Of a stretch of 64,000 nt of DNA, positions 61,384 through 64,000 are shown piece after piece. Position 1 is the stretch's first letter; every line of letters starts with the position of its first letter. The position numbers and the translations under genes are program-made. The notes under the pieces were generated by a model. The model was not told the DNA's origin and ran no database searches. It worked only from the letters and a program-made list of their open reading frames with translations. Where the stretch lies: the NCBI GenBank assembly GCA_963721305.1, contig CAVRIR010000003.1, forward strand, positions 248,001 to 312,000, in the 5' to 3' direction. This DNA is from DATAES01 sp963721305 (GTDB taxonomy: Bacteria; Actinomycetota; Acidimicrobiia; Acidimicrobiales; JACDCH01).

Positions 61384-62082
61384 ATGCCCGAAACGGTGGA
61401 TGCGCCGGGGACGCCCGAGGTCCGGATCACCGCAGGTTCGGGCTCGATCACGGTGATCGGCGAAGCGCGAGCCGATGTGTTCGTCGACGACCAGGGCGTC
61501 GTGGATCGGGCCGCGGACGGCGCGTTCGAGGTCGCGCAGAGCAAACGGTCGCGGTCGTTCACCGTGCGCTGCCCGGAGGGCTCCTCGGTCATGCTCGGCA
61601 CGCGGTCTGGCTCCATGCGTCTCACGGGCCGGCTCGGTTCCGTGCGCGTGACCACGTTGAGCGGCGCGATCACCGTCGACGAGGCCGCGTCGGCGGACCT
61701 GCGGGCGATGTCGGGCACCGTCGACATCGGGACCTGTGCCGGCGCGTGCCGGGTGAAGACCAAGAGCGGGTCGACGCACATCGGCAGCGCCGAGTCGGTC
61801 GAGGTCCACATCGGCTCCGGACGGGTGGTCGTCGACCACGTCGAGGCGGAGGCCAGCGTCCGCGCGGTGAGCGGCTCGGTGAGGATCGATGCCGATGGCC
61901 GTGGGCCGATCCTGATCGAGACCATGTCCGGATCGGTCAAGGTGTCGTTGCCGAGCGGATGCAAGCCGAGCGTCCGGGCCAAGAGCCTCTCGAGCCGGCC
62001 GAAGATCGACTGCGACACGGGCGACGACTGCAGGGTGTCCGTACGGACCCTCTCCGGATCCATCTCAGTGCGATGCCGTTGA
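61384..62082 (+). CDS. DUF4097-family beta-strand-repeat protein
   Basis: 232 residues. The chain is built of short beta repeats with recurrent S-G-S/T turns: VRITAGSGSITVIGEA, VMLGTRSGSMRLTGRLGSVRVTTLSGAITVDEA, LRAMSGTVDIGTCAG, VKTKSGSTHIGSAESVEVHIGSGRVVVDHVEAEASVRAVSGSVRID, ETMSGSVKVSLPSG and VRTLSGSISVR. This is the DUF4097 (putative adhesin-like) left- or right-handed beta-helix pattern. No signal peptide or membrane helix is visible, so it may be cytosolic. Its end overlaps the cyclase gene by ten bases if the latter starts at 62073. Confidence 0.8.
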   Translation: MPETVDAPGTPEVRITAGSGSITVIGEARADVFVDDQGVVDRAADGAFEVAQSKRSRSFTVRCPEGSSVMLGTRSGSMRLTGRLGSVRVTTLSGAITVDEAASADLRAMSGTVDIGTCAGACRVKTKSGSTHIGSAESVEVHIGSGRVVVDHVEAEASVRAVSGSVRIDADGRGPILIETMSGSVKVSLPSGCKPSVRAKSLSSRPKIDCDTGDDCRVSVRTLSGSISVRCR

Positions 62083-62621
62083 CACCGAGCGATGCCATGG
62101 TCGACGCCGACGTCCTGACGGGCGCCGTCGCGTTCACGGACATCTGCGGGTTCACGGAGTTCACCGCGGTGCGGGGAGACCGCGACGCCCTGCTGTTGCT
62201 CGGTACGCAGGAGCGTGTCGTCCGCAGCTGCCTACCGGAAGGCGCGCGGGTCGTGAAGGAGCTCGGCGATGGGCTGCTGCTCTGGTTCCCGGATGCGACG
62301 AGCGCGGTGAGAACGTCGCTGGCGCTGCAGGACGAGTTCGAGAGTGAGTCGGCGGTGGCAGAGCTGCCGTTGTGGGTCCGCATCGGCGTCCACTGGGGCA
62401 CGCCCACCAAGCGGGGCGACGACCTCATCGGTCACGACGTCAACATCGCGTCGCGTGTGGCCGACGTCGCCGGTCCCACCGAGGTCGTAGTCACCGATCA
62501 GTTGCTCGCTCAGATCCGTCCGTCCGACGCGCTCGACCGCTTCGAGATCGAGGAGCTCGGACCGGTGGTGATGAAGGGTCTCCCGGATCCCGTTCGCCTG
62601 TTCCGCGTCGCCAACGAGTGA
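62073..62621 (+). CDS. Class III adenylate/guanylate cyclase
   Basis: 182 residues (or 174 from ATG 62097). A lone cyclase catalytic domain. The first metal Asp is in AFTDICGFTEFT; the Lys and second metal Asp are in VKELGDGLLLWFPD; the transition-state Asn and Arg are in GHDVNIASRVADVA, after VRIGVHWGTPTKRGDD. The end EELGPVVMKGLPDPVRLFRV is typical of single-domain class III cyclases. All key residues are there, so cAMP (or cGMP) synthesis as a homodimer is expected. It overlaps the DUF4097 gene, suggesting translational coupling and a functional link of unknown kind. Confidence 0.85.
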   Translation: MPLTPSDAMVDADVLTGAVAFTDICGFTEFTAVRGDRDALLLLGTQERVVRSCLPEGARVVKELGDGLLLWFPDATSAVRTSLALQDEFESESAVAELPLWVRIGVHWGTPTKRGDDLIGHDVNIASRVADVAGPTEVVVTDQLLAQIRPSDALDRFEIEELGPVVMKGLPDPVRLFRVANE

Positions 62622-62632
62622 CGCCTCGCCCT

Positions 62633-63106
62633 TCAGCCGTTCGAGGTGGCGTCGGTGACGCGGTCGACGGCGTGGCCGGCGGCGCGATGGGCGCGCCACG
62701 AGATCGACGGGCGTCCCTCCGTGTCGACGGTCGCGAGCAGCAGGCCGCCCAGCATCGAGAGGTTCTTGAAGAACTGGATCCGTTGTGTGGCACGGGCGCG
62801 CTCGTCGGTCTCCTCCCAGAACCGGTGACCGGCGAGCGTCGTCGGCACGAGCGACGCCGCCAGCGCCAGCGACGCCAGCCGCGGGAGCTTGCCCACGGCC
62901 AGAAGGAACCCGGCGCCGACCTGCACCGCGCCGTTGATCTTCACCAGGGTCTCGGTGTCCTCGGGCAGCCCGAGCGACGCGGCAATTCTTGGGCCGACCG
63001 TCTCCGCTCGCGCCACCTTGTTCTCCGGCTGCAACAAGGCATCTGCGCCGCCGATGACGTAGATGCCGGCGAGAAGAGGTCTCGCGAACCTGCGAGTGAG
63101 GGCCAT
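62633..63106 (-). CDS. DoxX-family membrane protein
   Basis: 157 residues from ATG 63106 (a TTG nine bases upstream is also possible). Four hydrophobic segments, with the DoxX hallmarks LLAGIYVIGGADALLQPE, VKINGAVQVGAGFLLAVGKLPRLASLALAASLVPTTLAGHRFWEE and FFKNLSMLGGLLLATVD. Members are small redox-associated membrane proteins (for example DoxX in Mycobacterium works with a superoxide dismutase and a sulfurtransferase), but most have unknown roles. It is convergent with the cyclase gene. Confidence 0.85.
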   Translation of the reverse strand: MALTRRFARPLLAGIYVIGGADALLQPENKVARAETVGPRIAASLGLPEDTETLVKINGAVQVGAGFLLAVGKLPRLASLALAASLVPTTLAGHRFWEETDERARATQRIQFFKNLSMLGGLLLATVDTEGRPSISWRAHRAAGHAVDRVTDATSNG

Positions 63107-63143
63107 GACCGCCAACTACCCACTTTGGCCGGGGAACACTCGT

Positions 63144-63800
63144 TCAGGTGACGAGCGCGTCCGGGGGGAGCGGGTTGGCGGTGCGGGCGAAGGGACTGGG
63201 GAAGAGATCGGTGAGCGGTTGCTGCTCGACGTTCACGCCGAGCAGCGCGCGGTGGCGAGCTTCGATCCCGCCGATGCTCATCATGAGCCCTCGGATCTCG
63301 GCCCGGGACATCGCCGAGCTCGCGTAGACGTATGCCTGCGCGGTCGCATCCTCGAGCGTGAAGAACAGGTTCGCGAGGTCGTCCTGCGTCTTCGCGGCGG
63401 CCAGCGCGGGTCGGACGACCTGGTTCTCCATCGCGTCGTTCGGAGCGGTGATCGCGGCCTGACCGGCCGTCGCGGTGATCACCTGGTTCAGCGCGTCCAG
63501 GTGCGCCTGGTGATGCTGCATGAACGTGGTCGAGTAGGCGAGCAGGTCGTCGTTCGTCACGAGGGTCGACGCGATGAGGTCGTGGTACGCCGCGACGAGC
63601 ATCGCCTCGAGCGACGCCGCGGTCTTCGTCAGCGCGAGGTCGGTGGGCCCGGCCGCGTTCGAGGTTGCCGGGCTCGTGATCGTCGGCGGTTGCCCAGGCG
63701 GTGGCGGCGTCGTGTTGCTGTCGCTCGTGCACGCGCCGAGCACGACCGCGCCGAGGACCGTCGCGCCGCCCAACTGAAGGAAGTCTCGGCGATGCATCAC
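63144..63800 (-). CDS. Exported ferritin-like lipoprotein
   Basis: 218 residues. The N-terminus carries both a twin-arginine start (MHRRDFLQLGGATVLG) and a lipobox (LGAC), so it is a Tat-exported lipoprotein. The rest is a helical ferritin-like domain: LEAMLVAAYHDLIASTL, FMQHHQAHLDALNQVI, FFTLEDATAQAYVYASS and IGGIEARHRALLGVN, with Glu/His positions on four helices. These proteins (DUF4439/ferritin-like group) are paired with a second ferritin-like gene, which is the next one upstream. Iron or oxidative-stress roles are inferred. Confidence 0.75.
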   Translation of the reverse strand: MMHRRDFLQLGGATVLGAVVLGACTSDSNTTPPPPGQPPTITSPATSNAAGPTDLALTKTAASLEAMLVAAYHDLIASTLVTNDDLLAYSTTFMQHHQAHLDALNQVITATAGQAAITAPNDAMENQVVRPALAAAKTQDDLANLFFTLEDATAQAYVYASSAMSRAEIRGLMMSIGGIEARHRALLGVNVEQQPLTDLFPSPFARTANPLPPDALVT

Positions 63801-64000
63801 CCGACGGGGAACGACGACATGTCGAAGCCGCGTCTCGCATCGGTGCCGTCGCCGACCGAAGCGTTCTCGAACCCGCCCGTGATGAACAACGCGTCGACGC
63901 CGAGCTTGAGCAGGGCGCCGAGCACCGCCGCGTGCCCGCTCTCCACGGGGAGTGTCGCGATCACTCGTTGGTACACGTCCGGCACGTTCAGCTCGCTCAA
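63797..64000 (-). CDS. Ferritin-like protein, C-terminal part (cut by window edge)
   Basis: Only the last 67 or so residues are in view; the gene starts beyond base 64000. The visible part reads VYQRVIATLPVESGHAAVLGALLKLGVDALFITGGFENASVGDGTDARRGFD, ending just before the next gene (ATGA overlap). The E-x2-H pattern and coupling to the ferritin-like lipoprotein suggest the usual paired ferritin-like arrangement. Confidence 0.6.
   Translation of the reverse strand: MSELNVPDVYQRVIATLPVESGHAAVLGALLKLGVDALFITGGFENASVGDGTDARRGFDMSSFPVG

Overview
This window comes from a very GC-rich bacterium that looks like a free-living actinobacterium. The signs are GTG and ATG starts overlapping the previous stop (GTGA and ATGA junctions), F420-type oxidoreductase families (an LLM-class enzyme and a DUF385-type deazaflavin protein), an actinobacterial zinc-ribbon gene, an LAxTG sorting signal of the class E type, a class A RNase P RNA and many DUF families typical of the phylum. 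I cannot name a genus; the class Acidimicrobiia would fit but is not proven.

0.2-16.8 kb: one long forward operon for the cell envelope. It encodes a PstS-like secreted protein, a WxL-like protein with Ig repeats, a DUF916 (WxL-interacting) protein fused to a second secreted module, an Ig-repeat protein with an LARTG sorting signal, pstB-pstC-pstA-pstS, a very large exported protein, a sortase-fold protein that has lost its catalytic His and Cys, and five small coiled-coil or membrane proteins. 16.8-21.2 kb: a TauD-type dioxygenase, small membrane proteins, a hemerythrin fused to a histone-H1-like tail, MsrA, a dispersed hairpin repeat, and a WXG100-like pair. 21.2-27.6 kb: MenC, an LLM oxidoreductase, a bifunctional penicillin-binding protein, a zinc-ribbon protein, a membrane protein, a histidine phosphatase and the RNase P RNA (rnpB). 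27.6-33.8 kb: small secreted proteins and housekeeping-type enzymes.

33.9-40.2 kb: a lasso-peptide (class II RiPP) cluster with a 41-residue precursor, a short AsnB-like cyclase, RRE (PqqD-like), B2 leader peptidase, HprK-like kinase, NTP_transf_5 protein and ABC exporter. The predicted core has a Gly1-to-Asp9 ring and ends in Ser, the residue that HprK-like lasso kinases are known to phosphorylate. A second copy of the hairpin repeat ends this block. 40.3-49.6 kb: an oxidative catabolic block (two P450s, a Rieske oxygenase, an SDR, an amidohydrolase, a TetR) and a drug-exporter/TetR pair with tandem operators. 49.7-57.9 kb: two dynamin-like GTPases, a two-component system with one intact and one degenerate kinase, and an aminoglycoside phosphotransferase. 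57.9-64 kb: a beta-lactamase-fold protein, ornithine cyclodeaminase, a DUF4097 protein, a nucleotide cyclase, DoxX and ferritin-like proteins.

A striking feature of the sequence itself is that more than a dozen conserved genes (pstBCAS, menC, the PBP, the zinc-ribbon protein, an amidohydrolase and others) are broken by frameshifts. Nearly every one I reconstructed by hand is repaired by putting back one or two CG (or GC) dinucleotides into an alternating CGCG/GCGC run. I read these as systematic base-calling or assembly deletions rather than real pseudogenes, and annotate the genes across them.
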